DNA of 64,000 bases, taken from positions 124,001 to 188,000 of the forward strand of contig JAQUXR010000001.1 in the NCBI GenBank assembly GCA_028692275.1. The letters are read 5' to 3'. Position numbers and translations under genes: made by a program. Origin of the DNA: Frisingicoccus sp009929615 (GTDB taxonomy: Bacteria; Bacillota; Clostridia; Lachnospirales; Lachnospiraceae). Of this stretch, positions 23,369 through 33,181 are shown one piece after another; position 1 is the stretch's first letter, and each line of letters begins with the position of its first letter. Below the pieces are notes generated by a model, which had not been told where the DNA came from, did not search any database, and was given only the letters and a program-made list of their open reading frames with translations.

Positions 23369-25581
23369 TGAAAAAGCCAAAAATATTATTACTTTCCATG
23401 GCTGCGCTTGTTTTTTTGCTTTCTGCAAAAACCACCTATGCCCAGGAAACAACGACTCCACCCACCACTCAAGAGTCTGAAATAGAAACCGAGTCCGAGA
23501 CCGAATCTGAAACCGAATCCGAAACGGAATCTGAAACCGAGTCTGAGACCGAATCCGAAACCGAGTCTGAGACCGAGTCCGAGACCGAATCTGAAACAGA
23601 ATCTGAGACAGAGTCTGAAATAGAATCTGAGACAGAAACTAAATCGATTCCTACGGAAACCGAAAGTCTTACAGCACCGGAACCGATGCTTGCCGCACCT
23701 GCTTCCAATGCTATAGATACAAGCAAATATGAGAATCAGGATGCATGCAATTTTGTCATCCGCATGTATGACCAGTTTCTTGGCCGTAAACCTGATAAAA
23801 AAGGATTAGACGACTGGTATAACCTTTTGGTAAATCATGAAATCGAAGGTGCAAACCTTGTCGATGGCTTTGTTTCCAGTGATGAATTCCAAAAGAAATC
23901 TCTATCAACTTCAGAATTTCTGGATATTATGTACTCAGGTATTCTTGGTCGCAAACCAGATTCTCAAGGTAAAGAAGACTGGTCAAAGGTACTTTCCTAT
24001 GGTGTCAGTCAAAAATACATATCTTCTCAGTTTGTGGCATCAGCAGAATTTAATCGTTTATGCATGACTTACAATATTAATCAAGGACATATCGAGGTGT
24101 CTGAAAACAGAGATAAAAATCTGGATATTACTAAATTCGTATCTTCCTTCTATAAAAATTGTCTCAATCGACAAGGGGATATCAGTGGCCTTAATAATTG
24201 GACTGGCGGCCTTTTAAACCATAATTTGACAGGGACAAATATCGCTGATGGTTTTATATTCAGTGATGAATTTCAAAAGAAAAACCTAGATACTGAAGAG
24301 TTTTTAAAAATTTTATATCAAGCGCTTTTAACCCGGACTGCTGACCCTCAAGGCCTTTCTAATTGGGTGGCTTGCTTGGATAACGGTGTCTCACAACATT
24401 ATGTAACCGCTGGTTTTATTCATTCACAGGAGTTCACAGATTTATGCAATAGTTACGGTATTAACAAGGGCGAACCAGTAATCTCCGAAAATAGAGATAA
24501 AAATTATGAAATGACTTCTTTAGTCAGTCATTTGTACCGAAATGTTTTAAAACGTTCACCCGATTCATCGGATTTAAACGCTTGGACTGGACAGCTTTTA
24601 AATCACGAACTTACATCTTCGGATTTAGCAAACGCTTTCTTCTTAGGCGACGAATACCAATCCAAAAATGTATCCAATACAGACTTTATAAAAGACCTGT
24701 ATCTTGCTTTATTAAATAGAGGACTTTCCATTGATGAGATTCAAAGTCATCTTGCTTTTATCAAAAACTGTGGAAATGACAGACAGCCGCTTTTAAGCAC
24801 TGTTGTTGAATCTAAAGAATATCGTGAACGCCTCTTTCCAATGGGTATTGCACCGATTGCTACTGGATGGTTTGATACAAAAGGTGAATATTTTTACTTT
24901 GAAAATAAAAACAAACATTTAGGCTGGCTTTGGGCTGATGGTCAGAGATACTATTTGAATCCAACCTACAATGGTGCCCGCCAGACAAACGGCTGGCAGG
25001 TTGTTGATGGCTGGCAGTTCTACTTCAATGACAGAGGCGAATTGGTACAGGATGTAGATGCCCTTATCGGACCTCAGGATTCCTATATGATTAAAGTTTA
25101 CAAATGGGGCAATTATGCCATTGTCTTTGCGAAGGATGCCAATGGAAACTACACCATCCCTGTAAAATCAATGCTCACCTCCTGTGGATATGCAACGCCT
25201 ACCGGTGGCTTCTATACGCCGGCAAAATTCAGATGGCTGGCTATGCTTGGTAACTGCCAGGGCCAGTGGTGTACTCAGATTGTCGGTGACTTCCTGTTCC
25301 ACTCCGTGCCTTATATGACAACGGATAACCGTACATTGTACACAGATGCCATGTATAATTACCTTGGAACGACAGCATCCCACGGATGTATTCGTCTCCA
25401 GGCAGGTGATGCCAAATGGATGTATGATAATTGTAAACTTGGTACTTATGTTTATATTGATGGCAATGAAACCTCTGGACCGTTCGATAAACCAGACTTC
25501 TCACCATTACCATCCTGGCATACATGGGACCCAACGGATCCAACAGCTTACTACTTATGTCAGCAGCACGGCTGCCATTAA
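23368..25581 (+). CDS. secreted L,D-transpeptidase with DUF4214 repeats
   Basis: The 737-residue protein has a signal peptide (about 1-24, cleavage near TYA-Q), then a Ser-Glu-Thr-Glu linker (about 43-90). Three DUF4214 units follow (about 122-490), each with paired xRxPDxxGLxxW and GFxxSxEF halves. Next come cell-wall-binding-like repeats (about 496-565; GWLWADGQRYYL, GWQFYFNDRGELV) and a C-terminal YkuD L,D-transpeptidase domain with the catalytic SHGCIRL (Cys674). It should form 3-3 peptidoglycan cross-links or attach proteins to the wall. ATG 23368 follows GGAGG and overlaps the rmd stop. It is the only intact member of three DUF4214 enzymes here. Confidence 0.93.
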   Translation: MKKPKILLLSMAALVFLLSAKTTYAQETTTPPTTQESEIETESETESETESETESETESETESETESETESETESETESETESEIESETETKSIPTETESLTAPEPMLAAPASNAIDTSKYENQDACNFVIRMYDQFLGRKPDKKGLDDWYNLLVNHEIEGANLVDGFVSSDEFQKKSLSTSEFLDIMYSGILGRKPDSQGKEDWSKVLSYGVSQKYISSQFVASAEFNRLCMTYNINQGHIEVSENRDKNLDITKFVSSFYKNCLNRQGDISGLNNWTGGLLNHNLTGTNIADGFIFSDEFQKKNLDTEEFLKILYQALLTRTADPQGLSNWVACLDNGVSQHYVTAGFIHSQEFTDLCNSYGINKGEPVISENRDKNYEMTSLVSHLYRNVLKRSPDSSDLNAWTGQLLNHELTSSDLANAFFLGDEYQSKNVSNTDFIKDLYLALLNRGLSIDEIQSHLAFIKNCGNDRQPLLSTVVESKEYRERLFPMGIAPIATGWFDTKGEYFYFENKNKHLGWLWADGQRYYLNPTYNGARQTNGWQVVDGWQFYFNDRGELVQDVDALIGPQDSYMIKVYKWGNYAIVFAKDANGNYTIPVKSMLTSCGYATPTGGFYTPAKFRWLAMLGNCQGQWCTQIVGDFLFHSVPYMTTDNRTLYTDAMYNYLGTTASHGCIRLQAGDAKWMYDNCKLGTYVYIDGNETSGPFDKPDFSPLPSWHTWDPTDPTAYYLCQQHGCH
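23494..23637 (+). repeat. 12-bp tandem repeat encoding (Ser-Glu-Thr-Glu)x12
   Basis: Twelve consecutive 12-base units encode SETE; one reads SEIE. Synonymous differences (TCC/TCT, GAA/GAG, ACC/ACA/ACG) show it is not freshly expanded. Unit gain or loss keeps frame, so it can vary linker length between signal peptide and DUF4214 domains. The reverse strand is open through it (Ser-Asp-Ser-Val), but that is an artefact. Confidence 0.9.
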
Positions 25582-25593
25582 TACTTACATTTC

Positions 25594-25627
25594 AAGGGCA
25601 GAACCTTAATTGGTTTTGCCCTTTTTT
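25594..25627 (+). terminator. Rho-independent terminator after the L,D-transpeptidase gene
   Basis: AAGGGCAGAACC pairs with GGTTTTGCCCTT (one G-U pair) around a 6-base loop, followed by a T run. It ends the manC-gmd-rmd-transpeptidase transcript. No clear promoter is visible between it and the next gene. Confidence 0.88.
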
Positions 25628-25669
25628 CACTACCGGAATTTTCGGATAACAGATGAGGGGGACTTTTTG

Positions 25670-27901
25670 ATGAAAAAAAAGACTTTAAAAATTTATAGCT
25701 GCATACTTCTGTGTTTTTCTCTGCTTCTAATCAACATCTTTAGCCTAAATATATCTGTTTATGGCGAAGAAGCAACAGAGACCACGGATACGGAAGAAAT
25801 AATCACCTCGAGTGAAACTCTCTCCGTAGAAACAACATCAGAAACCCTCGAATCTCCGGAAACGATAGAATCTGCAGAGGAGACTGCAACTGTTGAAGTA
25901 TTGAATAACCCTGAGGTTATTGAAACCGAAGAAACACTTCCTGACGGTGCTGAAATTCCCGCTTTTGTGGAATATGATCACTATGAGGACGAGAATGCCA
26001 TAAGCACCTACGGCATAAGCCTGAGCAATAATATCAATAATATTGTTGTCTTTACCCGTTTTTCTGACAGTATCGAATATGCAACACCGACAACCGTTGG
26101 CTATGCAGATATCACCTATAATTCAGGGCAGAATTCTTTAAAAAAATATTTGGAAAGACTATCCTATGGTGCTATCAATATTAATACCTATTTCTTTCCG
26201 GGTAATAGTGACGGGAACTACTACTCTGTCCAGCTTTCCCATCCAGCAGATTATTACAAACGCCAGTACACGTTGGACTCCGGGGAGCCTTCTGTAGGTT
26301 ACACGACGGATGCTGAGCGAATGGACCGTGAAGATGAATTGATTAAGGAAGCTGTTCAAGGGATTAAAAGCGAACTTGAAGCCAGTAATTTAGATTTAGA
26401 CCTCAACGATGATGGAAATATTGACGGTATTTCTTTTGTAACCTCTGCCCTGGGACCTGGATTTAGCAATATTAATCGGGGCGATTTACTCTGGCCCCAC
26501 AAGATTGATTCCTATATTAATATTCCTATTAATGGAAAATATGTAAATACCTATAATCTGCTGACCAAAGGCAGTACCAACTACGGCATTCTTGGTCAAT
26601 ATGGTCAGGTGTCCTCAACGGTTATCCATGAATTCTTACATACCTTATCCCTGCCGGATTTATATCGATACGGTGATACAAACTCTGACCCGGTTGGTGG
26701 CTGGGATATGATGGCCAATTCAACCATGAGCAATGTCACTGCCTGGTATCAGCGGGAATATATGGAATTTGGTGCCCGTCTTCCTGTCTATACACAATCT
26801 ACCAGCGGCATCACCTTGAATACAGCCAAATATGAAAATTCACAGGAAACCTATGCCATTATCGTGAAATCAGACAGAAATACGAGCGAATATTTCGTTA
26901 TTGAAAACCGGGCTATTGACGCTGAAAGTGAATCCAAGCAGGCAAATGCCGGTCTTCTGGTTTATCGTATCGTTGATAATCCAAACGGTCCTTATTCAAC
27001 ACAGGGAAATGCTGAGGGCCCACCTGATTTTATGTATGTTTTCCGGCCAAATGAAACCGGTTTAAACTCAGGCTATGGAGATATTGCTTACGCAACCCTC
27101 TCTCCTGACAACCCTAAGGGATTTACTTCCCTTGGCAAACCGATTGGCACTGAAACTTCCGGCTATGATAACCAGACTGTCTATTATTCCGACGGAAGCA
27201 ACAGTGGTATCGTCATTGATAATCTTATTGAAAACCCGGATGGCTCTATGACTTTTGATATCACCCTTGCCAAGGAACTATCCGGCAGCGGTACAAAGGA
27301 CAAGCCTTATGAAATATATACAGCCACAGATTTGAATATTTTAACTTCATCTACGGCAACAACCTATTACAAACTGATGAATGACATTGATATGAATGGC
27401 CGTTCCTTCAATATGATTGAATTCTTCCAGGGAACTCTGGATGGAAACAATAAAACATTGAAAAACTTAAGTATTTCCGGCACAAATTCCGCCGCCTTTA
27501 TTGAAGGTGTGGAATCTACTGCCTATATCTATAACCTGAATTTTGAAAATCCAACAATTACAGCCGGTAACGGCTATGCCGGTGTATTCGCGTCTGTCAG
27601 TGGAAAACTTGAAAACATCCATGTGAATGGTGGAACGATTACTTCTAAGTCAGGCCTGCAAAGCCGGGCAGGTGGTCTTGCCGGTGTATTAAACGACATG
27701 GGTGAACTGAAAAACTGCTATACAACAGCAAATGTTACCGCCAATGAAGCCGGTGGTCTTATCTCCTATATGAGTGGTAAAATCACAAACTGCTTTGCCG
27801 GAGGAAACGTTTCCGGAACAACAGCCGGAGGTCTTCTTTCCTTTGTATTGGAATCGGATAAAAATGTCATTCAAAACAGCTATGGGGATATCGGTGTATA
27901 G
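25670..27901 (+). pseudogene. M6-like secreted metalloprotease, 5' part, interrupted by an IS3-family element
   Basis: This is the first 742 residues or so of a secreted protein. It has a signal peptide (about 1-30), a Glu/Thr/Ser linker (to about 90), and an M6/immune-inhibitor-A-like domain with zinc motif HEFLHTLSLPDLY (His320, Glu321, His324) and the Met-turn GGWDMMA. GLUG-type repeats begin near residue 600 (AGGLAGVLND, AGGLISYMSG, AGGLLSF). The frame ends after GDIGV only because an insertion supplies a stop at 27899. Removing the insertion joins it in frame to 29269-30546. ATG 25670 follows GAGGGGG; an in-frame start 20 codons earlier lacks a good site. The catalytic domain is complete, so a truncated active protease is possible. 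Confidence 0.85.
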
Positions 27902-28013
27902 TGGCTCAGTTGTCAAGACAAAAATCTAAGATTTTTATAATGAACTGATATGGTGAATAAGTGACAAGGAGCATGGGGAGGATAGTGGAACACTCCCCAA
28001 ATCCATATATGCA

Positions 28014-28904
28014 TTAAGCTACATATGGCAAGAGCATTGCCGGATAGTAGCATTCAGCCGGTGTTTTGTAATCAAGTGCAGAATGACGACGTTCAAAGTT
28101 ATAGGTGTGGATATATTTCCCGATAGCAGCCCTGGCTTCCTTGATATTATTGTATTGTGTCAGATAAGCTTCTTCATACTTGAAGCTACGGAACCAACGT
28201 TCAATCATGATGTTATCAGCCCAGCGGCTTTTACCGTCCATACTCTGACGAATCTTGTTTTGTTTTACAAAATCAATATACTGCTGACTTGTGAACTGGC
28301 AGCCCTGATCTGAATTTAGGATTTTAGGCTTCGCTACTTTAAATGCCTTTTTCAAGGCTGTTATAACCATTCTGGTATCAAGTGTATCATCGACTTCCCA
28401 GCCTACAATGCAACGGCTGTGCCAGTCGATTACAGCGGTCAGATACAAGAATCCGTGTCGGATTGGAATATATGTAATATCAATAGACCATGCCTGATTT
28501 GGTGCATCTATAACGGCATTACGCAGCAGATAAGGACACACCTTAGCCTGTTGCATCCGCTTGGAGATATTCATCTTCGGATAGATTGGATAAATATCCA
28601 TCTCATTCATGTATCGACGAGCTTTACGCCTGCCAATATGATAGCCTCTGGCTTTTAATTGCGCCGACATTTGTCTGGCTCCCCAGGTAGGATTATCTGT
28701 ATGAAGATGATCAATGATCTCTTTAGAGGCAAGCTCTTCAGCAGAGGCAGACCTTTCCTTGTAGTAGATGCTGGTACGGTTAATATCAAGTAATTTTGCA
28801 CCTACAGAAGCAGGTAATTCTTTAGTCGTCAAAAGGTTTTGGACTAAACTTACTCTCGTAGTCAGGTCCACAAATTTCTTCAGATTTTTTTTTGAGCCAG
28901 TCAA
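28014..28904 (-). CDS. IS3-family transposase OrfB (DDE integrase domain)
   Basis: The 296-residue frame has an N-terminal HTH_21 region (about 45-100, LHTDNPTWGARQMSAQLKARG) and an rve catalytic core. The DDE residues appear as Asp in SIDITYIPI, Asp in LNSDQGCQFTS and Glu in MIERWFRSFKYEE. The ATG at 28904 is unlikely to be the real start. Translation probably enters by -1 frameshifting from orfA at the run of nine A (minus strand, 28885-28893) in the 83-base overlap. It catalyses copy-out/paste-in transposition through a circular intermediate, as known for IS3. Confidence 0.94.
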   Translation of the reverse strand: MTGSKKNLKKFVDLTTRVSLVQNLLTTKELPASVGAKLLDINRTSIYYKERSASAEELASKEIIDHLHTDNPTWGARQMSAQLKARGYHIGRRKARRYMNEMDIYPIYPKMNISKRMQQAKVCPYLLRNAVIDAPNQAWSIDITYIPIRHGFLYLTAVIDWHSRCIVGWEVDDTLDTRMVITALKKAFKVAKPKILNSDQGCQFTSQQYIDFVKQNKIRQSMDGKSRWADNIMIERWFRSFKYEEAYLTQYNNIKEARAAIGKYIHTYNFERRHSALDYKTPAECYYPAMLLPYVA

Positions 28905-29169
28905 CCTGCATGGTTAACTGACCAACCTTTTTGGCGTACTCCGCTTTCTCTTTGCGTTCTTCGGCAAGCTTATCTTTGAGGTTTTCCTCACGCTTATCGT
29001 CGAACACTGCAGAAGCATTATTTAGGAATTCTTTCTTCCAGTTGCGGAGTAGATTGGGTTGGATATTATTTTCAGTTGCAAGGGTGTTGAGATCTTTCTC
29101 ACCCTTAAGTAACTCAATAACAAGGTCTGATTTAAATTTGGCACTAAAGTTTCTTCTTTGTCTGGACAT
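28822..29169 (-). CDS. IS3-family transposase OrfA (HTH, leucine zipper)
   Basis: The 115-residue protein has a helix-turn-helix at about 8-50 (FSAKFKSDLVIELLKGEKD, then NIQPNLLRNWKKEFL). A charged coiled coil follows (about 60-100), as usual for OrfA. It binds the element ends and regulates the OrfAB fusion. Near the C-terminus the codons for LKKK form the A9 slippery run where -1 slippage fuses it to OrfB. Confidence 0.92.
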   Translation of the reverse strand: MSRQRRNFSAKFKSDLVIELLKGEKDLNTLATENNIQPNLLRNWKKEFLNNASAVFDDKREENLKDKLAEERKEKAEYAKKVGQLTMQVDWLKKKSEEICGPDYESKFSPKPFDD

Positions 29170-30387
29170 AGCAATGAATCCTTTCTTTCATACTGTTTTT
29201 AGTATATCAGATTCATTAAAAACTGTCTTAAAAAGTGTCTTAATTTATGAGACCATTATAGTGCCACCGGTCAGACAGGAAATGGTTATATCTGGCCCGG
29301 AACGAATCCAGCCAAGTTGTCCGGCTGCTATGGTCTCCAGATTCAATGTGCAGATACAGTGGATGAAGCAAAAACAGCAACAGCCAAAGTTATTGTGAAT
29401 AATGGTGGAACTCTTCCTTCCGGAACTTGGTCTTCCTCTGACACAAAAATTGCCACAATTAACAAAACCTCAGGTATCATTTCCGCTGTGGGCAATGGTA
29501 AAACAACGATTGTCTACACCTTTAGTCTTGGTGGTAACTCTGTACCTTTGAAAAAAGAAATCAGTTGTACTACTAAGAAAACCGAATCTCAGGAAACGAC
29601 CCCCAAAGAAACAACTGCCAAGGAAACTGAATCTAAGGAAACAGCCCCTAAAGAAACGCAGTCTGCAAAACCACCAGAAACGAAACCGACAGAAACAGAG
29701 CCACCTCTCGAGGACCCTGTGGAAGCCTTTGTAACCCGGTTTTATGTTCATATTTTAAATCGTCAGCCTGATGCAACTGGATTAAAAGCTTGGACTCAAA
29801 ATCTGAAATCTGAAAAAGAACAGGGAGCTAATGTAGGCTTCGGCTTTATTGCAAGCAGTGAGTTCACCAAGCGAGGATTAAGTGATACGGAATACATCAA
29901 GGTACTCTATCGGGCATTCTTTGGTCGCGAAGCCGATAGTAATGGCTTAAAAGGATGGAAGAACGAGCTTGATTCCGGTCTTTCCAGGCTACATGTCTAT
30001 AAAGGTTTTGCTGAATCTTTAGAATTTAGCTCACTATGCCAAAAATATGGCATCCAACGCGGCTCTATTACTTTACCTGCTCCCCGCGATCAAAATGAAG
30101 GCACTACAAAATTTATTGTCCGCTGCTATCGTCTATGCCTCGACCGCGATCCTGACGAGCAAGGTTTAAACAATTGGTGCGGTCAAATATTATCCGGTGC
30201 CAATACCGCCAAACAAGCTGCCTACGGATTTATCTTTTCTTCAGAATTCACACAGAAAAACCTTTCTGTCGAAGATTATGTGAAAATACTCTACCGTGTG
30301 TTTCTCAACCGCGAAGGTGATTCTCCTGGAATTCAGGCTTGGGTTCATGTTCTTAACTCAGGAGAAAGCCGCGAACATGTCTTTAAT

Positions 30388-30419
30388 GGTTTCGCAGACT
30401 CTGTACTTCCTGCAAATCC
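30388..30419. other. head-on rearrangement junction inside two DUF4214 coding regions
   Basis: On the plus strand GGT TTC GCA GAC TCT encodes GFADS of the protease gene (30388-30402). On the minus strand GGA TTT GCA GGA AGT encodes GFAGS of the transglutaminase-like gene (30405-30419). Both proteins lose DUF4214 similarity just past this point. The two codon sets form an imperfect inverted repeat, so the junction probably arose by inversion or deletion between inverted DUF4214 segments. Confidence 0.7.
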
Positions 30420-30527
30420 ATCAAAAACATATTCCCGTGTCCAACCTCTTTTTAAACAATTTACCCAATCAGCCTTCCCCATAGGGTCTGAACCTCTTCC
30501 CATAAAAGCCTCATATAAATGCTCTAC
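30399..30527 (-). pseudogene. relic DUF4214 half-repeat beyond a premature stop
   Basis: Beyond the TAG at 30528-30530, the transglutaminase-like frame continues in DUF4214 sequence: VEHLYEAFMGRGSDP, then DWVNCLKRGWTREYVFDGFA. It matches the second half of the preceding unit almost position by position. The TAG stands where related repeats have Tyr, so one base change (TAT or TAC to TAG) explains it. Similarity ends after GFAGSTE at the junction. Confidence 0.75.
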
Positions 30528-32714
30528 CTATTCGCTGTCACTGTAATTTTGGCTTACAAATTCTTGGCTAAAAATGAATCCGTAGGCAACGCTTCGACCA
30601 CTATTTTGATGCGACCATAATTGACCAGTCCATCCCGAAAGTCCCGATGAATCTGCTTCCCGATTCAGACAAACCCTATAAAGTCGTTTTACAAAACCTG
30701 TAACACCATCCTCTTTACCACATACACTACAATTCCCTGTGGGCACTGTTCCATAGCGTGGTACAGCAATCCCTGTTCCCTGTTCAATACCATATTTCTT
30801 GCATAGTTCTCCAAACTCCTGGCTTAATGCAAAACCATTAAAAACCTCTTCTCTGGTTATTCCACGATTCAACTGATTAATCCAAGCTAAACGCCCACTT
30901 GGGTCAGCATTACGGCCAAGAAAGGCTTTATAGAGCTGCTCAATATAATCTTCATTGCACAAATTCTTTCGCCTAAATTCGTCACTGAATATAAACCCAT
31001 ATGCAGCTTCAAGCCCCGAACTATCTCTGTTTTTTAATACTTTTGTCCAAGCCGAAAGTCCTGCCGGGTCTGGATTTCGATTCAGGCATACCTTATAAAG
31101 CTGGGCTACAAAGCTTTCTACCTCATCTGCAAAGCCTTCTGTCCAGTGAGCATATAAGGTCATATTCCCGGATATAGTTGTCGATGAAGTAATCTTTGTA
31201 CCACCCTTTGCCGCTGTATACCAGCCATCAAAGAGATAACCGAACCGGGTTGGTTCTGCCAACGTTCCCGCTGTCGGATTCCCCCACTGAGCATAAAGGG
31301 TTGCGGCACTATTTGATGTATATCGACTTCCACTATTATAGGATGTTCCTGTTCCATTTATCTTTGTATTCCAGTTTTTAAAGGTCGCTGAAACAGTTTT
31401 TCTACTGCTGCTCACGCTTCCCCCACCTGTATTATAGGTCAGCGTATATGTCCTTGCCGGCTTTGTACCGGATAAAGTCAGAGCCACATTATAGGATTTT
31501 GTCTGAGCCGAAGTAGCACCGGTTCCGCCGTTGGCATTATAGGTCACCTTATAGGTAATCGGTGTCCAATGGGCATACAAGGTCTGGCTTCTGCGTATTT
31601 CTGAATTTGCTGTAATCCTTGTTCCTCCGGAAGCACTGGTGTACCACCCGTCAAAATTGTATCCCGTCCTGCTTATCGTCGCCATGGTTCCCATGGTTGG
31701 ATTTTTCCATTGGGCATATAGGTTCAGGTCTGCATTTTGATCGTACACAGCTCCCGCACTATAACTGATTCCATCCCCCGATGCTCTTGTATTCCAGCCT
31801 GTAAAAACCACGGAAAAATTTTTTGAAGCATTGGAAGGTGTTCCACCGCCATTTGCATTATAAGTTACACGGTAGGTTTTTCTAGGAACAGTTGTTGACA
31901 GAATTGCATCCTCTCCCAGCACCTTAACCTGAGAGGTTGGAGCTCCGGTACCGCCATTCCCGCTATAGCGAATAAGCCAAGTACCGATTTCTCTCACTGT
32001 ATAATCCCATTCTGACATCGGATATGCCACATAAAATGCATCCGTTGAATACTGAGCTTCCCTTACATGTCCTGTGAAATTCTCATCACTCTTTAAAAAG
32101 TAACCATAGTTTGCCATGCCTGCATCCCAGGTAGAATCCACATCATAATACAAACCGTCAATACTAACTATATTCCAGGCATGGGCACCGCCACCACCGG
32201 TTCCTGCAATGACCCGAACCGATACACCGGATTCCCGCAGCAGACGATAGACAAGCAAGGCATAACCCTGGCAGACACTGGTTCTGTTTATTAAAGCTGA
32301 ATATGCTGAAAACTTTAATGTGTAATTATCATTATTTAAATTCGCATAATCATATGTAACATTGGCACATACCCAGTCATAAACCCGTTTAATCTTATCA
32401 TAATCCGAAGTATCAGAACCAAAATTAAACTCCGCAAGAAGTTCATTCACCTTCTGAGTCACAACTTCTTCCTGCTGGGCTGTCGTGTAATAAGCAAAAG
32501 TAAATTCCAATTCATAATAATAAATTCCTGCCTCTACATAACCACCGTAGGATATACGGCATCCGCCATAATTAAAAAGAAGGTAATCCCCCTGAGTCGG
32601 CGAGCCTGTTTCTGCTGCAGCCATCTCAACCCATCTTCCAAGCCATCCTCCACCGGATAATAATGGACTATTTGTCTTATAATATAGAGTGACAGATGTA
32701 CTTCGGGCTTCCAT
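30528..32714 (-). pseudogene. transglutaminase-like / InlB-repeat / DUF4214 surface protein, 3' fragment
   Basis: The 728-residue frame encodes a transglutaminase-like domain with Cys in RTSVCQGYALLVYRLL, His in GGAHAWNIVSIDG and Asp in YYDVDSTWD, the expected triad. InlB-type B-repeats follow (TYRVTYNANGG, FDGWYTSASGG, FDGWYTAAKGG), then DUF4214 units (CLNRNPDPAGLSAW, FLGRNADPSGRLAW, CLNREADSSGLSGW). The signal peptide and linker are in another frame (32534-33151), joined at a run of five G on the coding strand. It ends at a premature TAG inside a DUF4214 unit. As it stands, no secreted full-length protein can be made unless slippage restores frame. Confidence 0.85.
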
Positions 32715-33151
32715 AACCCCCGAAGGGCTAAGGCCAGCTGGTCTTCAGTCTCCAGATAGTCAGAAGCAGCAAAAAGTGTATACCCACTATGACTATTCTC
32801 TTGTGGTACACTTTCTAAGCTGTCCGCAGAGAACAGGCCCTCATATACAGGATTAATATGGATTTCTGTCTGCTGTGGGATTTCTTCTTCCTCCGGTTCA
32901 ACCGTTTCCTCAGAGGTACTTTCTGTTTCTTCAGACTCTATAGACTCCTCAGACTCCACAGTTTCCTGAATACTTTCTGTTTCTAAAGATTCCGGTGTTT
33001 CCTGTGCACTTTCTGTTTCCTGTGCACTCTCCAGAGTTTCCTCTATACTTATAGTTTCTGTTTCACTGTCTAAAGCGTAGGTATTTATCCCGCCTGCACT
33101 GGAAAAAACCAGAACGCCCGATAGAATCAGTGCCAATAGCTTTTTCTTCAT
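32534..33151 (-). pseudogene. transglutaminase-like surface protein, 5' fragment (signal peptide and Glu/Ser linker)
   Basis: The genuine part runs from ATG 33151 to about 32717. It encodes a signal peptide (MKKKLLALILSGVLVFSSAG), a Glu/Ser/Thr linker (about 30-95) and the start of the exported domain (SDYLETEDQLALALRG). After the coding-strand run of five G (32717-32721) the frame leaves the protein; residues from LWKPEV to the stop at 32534 are out-of-frame. One extra G would continue as LRGVMEARSTSVTLYYK into the downstream frame. GAGGTGA precedes the ATG. The same linker style occurs in the two other DUF4214 proteins. Confidence 0.82.
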
Positions 33152-33181
33152 ATGGCTTCACCTCATCCGGGTTGCTGTACA

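Larger units (their letters stand above)
27896..29267 (-). mobile_element. IS3-family insertion sequence
   Basis: The element is about 1.37 kb, with overlapping orfA and orfB on the minus strand. It is flanked by CGGT on both sides (27892-27895 and 29268-29271), a likely 4-bp target duplication. The ends read GTATAGTGGCTCAG and ...TATAGTGCCAC; the terminal inverted repeats look imperfect, so exact ends could shift by a few bases. It sits inside the metalloprotease gene, and removing it with one CGGT restores one frame (...GDIG-QTGNGY...). The transposase frames look intact, so it is probably recent and mobile. Confidence 0.88.
29269..30546 (+). pseudogene. 3' part of the interrupted metalloprotease gene: Big-2-like and DUF4214 domains
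   Basis: The frame continues the 5' part once the insertion is removed. It encodes the end of the GLUG region, a Big-2-like segment (GTWSSSDTKIATINKTSG), a Thr/Lys/Glu linker with repeated KET units, and two DUF4214 units (HILNRQPDATGLKAW, CLDRDPDEQGLNNW). The last unit is cut after VFNGFADS; the following residues to the stop do not match DUF4214 and come from reading the antisense of the neighbouring gene. Without the insertion the ATG for this part is 3.6 kb upstream, so it is probably not translated by itself. The internal start codons lack good ribosome sites. Confidence 0.82.

Noticed and set aside
23469..23726. Minus-strand frame encoding repeated Ser-Asp-Ser-Val
   Set aside because: It is the antisense of the SETE tandem repeat, has no ribosome binding site and is explained by the repeat keeping both strands open.
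23368..25581. CRISPR array in the repeat-rich region
   Set aside because: The repeats are contiguous in-frame codon units without spacers; no cas genes are in the window.
29317..30546. Independent gene starting near 29317
   Set aside because: No ribosome binding site or signal peptide is present, and the frame continues the metalloprotease gene across the insertion.
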